A stretch of 64,000 nucleotides of DNA from Brevundimonas sp. Root1279. Its GTDB lineage: Bacteria; Pseudomonadota; Alphaproteobacteria; Caulobacterales; Caulobacteraceae. Both the position numbers and the translations under genes were made by a program. This document shows positions 62,086 to 64,000 of this stretch, piece by piece (position 1 is the stretch's first letter; each line of letters begins with the position of its first letter). A model generated the notes under the pieces. That model saw only the letters and a program-made list of their open reading frames with translations, ran no database searches and was not told where the DNA came from. The stretch covers positions 62,001 to 126,000 of the forward strand of contig NZ_LMEB01000005.1 of NCBI RefSeq assembly GCF_001425945.1, given 5' to 3'.

Positions 62086-62805
62086 TTAGTGGGCCGGAGC
62101 GACCGGGCTCGTCTGGGTGGTCGACTGGGCGGCGGCGCCGGTGATCGGAGCCGAACCGGCGGGGCCGCCGGCGGGGGCCGTTGCGGTCTCGGCGCCCGGA
62201 GCCGGGGCTTCGCCCTCGGCCGGAGCGGCGGGGGCGGCGGCGCCCGGCTGACGCGAGGGGTCCGGCGCCGGGATGGCGAGGCTGGAGCCCTGCGAGCGGA
62301 GCCAGGCGATCAGGTTGACGCGGGTCTGGGTGTCGCGGATGCCGGCGAACGACATCTTGGTGCCCGGGACGTAGCGGGCCGGGGCGGTCAGGAACTGGTC
62401 CAGCTCGTCAAGGCCCCAGGTCGGCGCTTCGGCCTTGTGGGCCGCCATGGCGTCCGAATAGGCGAAGCCGGCGCGGTGCATGACCGGGCCGCCGACCACG
62501 CCGTACAGGTTCGGTCCGGTGCCGTCGGCGCCGCCGGCGGTGGCGGTGTGACAGGCCTGACAGCGCGCGAAGGCTTGCTCACCGGCGGCCAGATCGGCGG
62601 TCGGCAGGACGGTGCCCCAATCCGGCGGCAGCACCGGAGCGGCGGCGCCCGCAGCGGCCTCTTCCGGCGCGTCGACGAAATAGCCCATCTTCTCAGGGGT
62701 CTCGGTGTGGAAGACGGCGGCCGTCACTTGCGGCAGGCCGACGATGACGAAGGCCACAGCCAGGCCGGCGCCGATAATCTTATTCCACTTCAGATCGCCG
62801 CTCAT
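62086..62805 (-). CDS. Membrane-anchored class I cytochrome c (CycM-like)
   Basis: A 239-residue protein; ATG 62805 gives a short cytosolic start before one membrane helix (about 10-30). The haem attachment site is CQACH (about residues 81-85) and the axial Met lies in 'YVPGTKMSFAGI', the class I c arrangement of CycM/c552. The C-terminus is a 70-residue Ala/Pro/Glu-rich tail. It should carry electrons from the bc1 complex to the cytochrome c oxidase in the periplasm. The next gene, kdsB, is divergent. Confidence 0.92.
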   Translation of the reverse strand: MSGDLKWNKIIGAGLAVAFVIVGLPQVTAAVFHTETPEKMGYFVDAPEEAAAGAAAPVLPPDWGTVLPTADLAAGEQAFARCQACHTATAGGADGTGPNLYGVVGGPVMHRAGFAYSDAMAAHKAEAPTWGLDELDQFLTAPARYVPGTKMSFAGIRDTQTRVNLIAWLRSQGSSLAIPAPDPSRQPGAAAPAAPAEGEAPAPGAETATAPAGGPAGSAPITGAAAQSTTQTSPVAPAH

Positions 62806-62954
62806 CGCGTCGTCGCATCCCGTTCTTTGTGGCCCTGGCCATGACACGGCGAGGGCGAATTCTTGCGTGGGCGTCTCTTACACGCTAGCGCCGCCTTCGC
62901 AACCGGCCCGACGCGCCCTTTTCGGTGTCCGGGCGTCGCAGGCAGGAACCGACC

Positions 62955-63683
62955 ATGAACCCGCTCGTCCTGATTCCGGCCCGCATGGCCGCCACGCGCC
63001 TGCCGAACAAGCCGCTGGCCGACATCGGAGGCAAGCCGATGATCGTGCGCGCCTATGAACAGGCGGCCCGGTCCGGCCTGCCCGTGGCGGTGGCGGCGGG
63101 GGATGCGGAGATCGTCGCGGCGATCGAATCGATCGGCGGAACCGCCATCCTGACCGACCCGGACCTGCCCTCCGGCTCTGACCGCATCCGCGCGGCGCTG
63201 GACGCCCTGGACCCGCACGGCCGCCACGATGCGGTCATCAACCTGCAGGGTGACATGCCTTTCGCCGATCCGGGCCTGGCCGTGACCTGCGCCCGGCTGC
63301 TCGAGGCCGAGCCGTCTTGCGACATCGCCACCCTGGTCGCCCCCGAGGCCGACGCTTCGGACCGCGCCAACCCCGACGTGGTCAAGGCGGTGCTGGCCCT
63401 CCGTGAAGGCGTGCGCCACGGCCGCGCCCTCTATTTCACCCGCTCGACCCTGTACGGCGACGCCCCCGTCTGGCGGCACATCGGCCTGTACGGCTATCGC
63501 CGCGAGGCCCTGGAGCGCTTCTGCGCCGCCCCGCCCTCGCCGCTGGAGCGTCGCGAGAAGCTGGAGCAACTGCGGGCCCTGGAGATGGGCCTGCAAATCT
63601 GGGCCGCGGTGATCGATGAGGCTCCGCTGTCGGTCGACAACCCGGCGGACCTGGAGGCGGCGCGGGCGCAGGTGAGGGACTAG
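62955..63683 (+). CDS. kdsB: 3-deoxy-manno-octulosonate cytidylyltransferase
   Basis: A 242-residue nucleotidyltransferase that activates Kdo as CMP-Kdo for lipopolysaccharide assembly. Signature motifs are 'VLIPARMAATRLPNKPLADI', 'PSGSDRIRAAL', 'VINLQGDMPF', 'ALYFTRSTL', 'HIGLYGYRREALERF' and 'EKLEQLRALEMG'. ATG 62955 was chosen because earlier in-frame codons are not conserved in type. A hairpin and no obvious promoter element lie downstream, before the convergent amt gene end. Confidence 0.96.
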   Translation: MNPLVLIPARMAATRLPNKPLADIGGKPMIVRAYEQAARSGLPVAVAAGDAEIVAAIESIGGTAILTDPDLPSGSDRIRAALDALDPHGRHDAVINLQGDMPFADPGLAVTCARLLEAEPSCDIATLVAPEADASDRANPDVVKAVLALREGVRHGRALYFTRSTLYGDAPVWRHIGLYGYRREALERFCAAPPSPLERREKLEQLRALEMGLQIWAAVIDEAPLSVDNPADLEAARAQVRD

Positions 63684-63707
63684 GGGTTGCGGGCGCTTGT
63701 CATCCCC

Positions 63708-63726
63708 GACGCCGCGGAGCGGCGTC
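63708..63726. repeat. Small hairpin after kdsB
   Basis: GACGCCGC-GGA-GCGGCGTC forms an 8-base stem right after the CTTGTCATCCCC motif (63696-63707) shared with the repeat at 1666. It lies between converging genes and could stop either transcript, but without a T-tract. Confidence 0.6.
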
Positions 63727-63736
63727 GAGCTCGCCC

Positions 63737-64000
63737 CTACTGGTGGATGGTTTCCCCGTGCTGAGTGTAATCCAGCCCTTCGATCTCCTCTTCCTTCGTC
63801 ACCCGCAGGCCGGTGGTGAATTTGCACACCATCAGGATGGCGAAGGTGCCGACGCCTGACCACGCGATCACCGCCAGCAGGCCGATGATCTGGTTCACGA
63901 CGTTCGCAGCTTCCGCGACCGGGTTGATCGCGGCGGTGGCGAAGACGCCGGTCAGGACGGCGCCGACGATGCCGCCCACGCCGTGCACGCCGAAGGCGTC
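63737..64000 (-). CDS. amtB: Ammonium transporter, C-terminal end only
   Basis: The last 87 residues of an Amt/MEP/Rh channel; the gene continues beyond the right edge. 'DAFGVHGVGGIVGAVLTGVFA' matches the conserved pore segment that contains the second His of the twin-His pair. Two membrane helices follow, then the cytosolic tail 'RVTKEEEIEGLDYTQHGE', which is the GlnK/PII-binding tail of AmtB. The direction is leftward; glnK would be expected on the far side of the gene, outside the window. Confidence 0.93.
   Translation of the reverse strand, partial: DAFGVHGVGGIVGAVLTGVFATAAINPVAEAANVVNQIIGLLAVIAWSGVGTFAILMVCKFTTGLRVTKEEEIEGLDYTQHGETIHQ

Overview
The window is very GC-rich, densely packed bacterial chromosome with no phage, insertion sequence, CRISPR array or plasmid gene that I can see. 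Several features point to an alphaproteobacterium, most likely a Caulobacteraceae member such as Brevundimonas or a relative. These are three large TonB-dependent receptors, an SRP RNA close to dnaX, CycM-like membrane cytochrome c, many PAS/CHASE3 hybrid kinases, and a striking cluster of GANTC (CcrM-type) sites. The genus is inference; no rRNA gene is present.

Layout. 1-5.95 kb: end of a lipoprotein gene, ubiA, an M1-family lipoprotein peptidase, a Bcr/CflA exporter, then a small membrane protein overlapping arsC. 5.96-15.1 kb: a chaperone-usher-like surface fibre locus (DUF4402 subunit, terminator, chaperone, usher with C-terminal regulatory-like domains, two more small secreted subunits). 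It is flanked by a LuxR-type response regulator on one side and by a Hpt / stand-alone receiver / hybrid-kinase phosphorelay on the other. 15.2-25.1 kb: a patatin lipoprotein, then a catabolic cluster (MFS, BKACE/DUF849 enzyme, TauD/TfdA dioxygenase, quinone oxidoreductase) divergent from an AraC regulator and a TonB receptor. Its substrate cannot be read from sequence. 25.1-35 kb: an RTX repeat protein, tRNA-Leu(CAA), two paralogous secreted TonB_C-like proteins, a fumarylacetoacetase-like hydrolase, a His-rich membrane protein, and an overlapping operon with an orphan metal/B12-type binding protein, isoaspartyl peptidase, cupin and ICMT-like methyltransferase. 35-46 kb: POT peptide transporter, TonB receptor, PAS-PAS hybrid kinase, secreted TIM-barrel epimerase-like protein and a TolB-propeller/amidohydrolase fusion. 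46-52 kb: a large TonB receptor facing two Fe(II)/2-oxoglutarate oxygenase genes, and tRNA-Gly(CCC).

52-64 kb: housekeeping DNA and envelope genes (TraB/GumN, Xre pair, rmuC, recR, ybaB, dnaX, DUF3597, 4.5S SRP RNA, nudC, cytochrome c, kdsB, end of an ammonium transporter). The dnaX-ybaB-recR order is interrupted by an oppositely oriented RutE-like nitroreductase gene with short direct repeats on both sides. This part also holds most of the non-coding structure: three copies of a long inverted repeat bounded by GGTTCGTCACSAAG-type arms, REP-like hairpins before dnaX, and three tandem blocks carrying nine GANTC sites upstream of rmuC.

Working together, many of the genes fit an oligotroph that captures polymers and peptides at the surface: receptors, peptide permease, peptidases, amidohydrolase and secreted hydrolase-like proteins. 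The most unusual items are the GANTC array, the fibre locus with its two signalling neighbours, the BKACE cluster, the receptor/two-oxygenase locus, and the family of inverted repeats.
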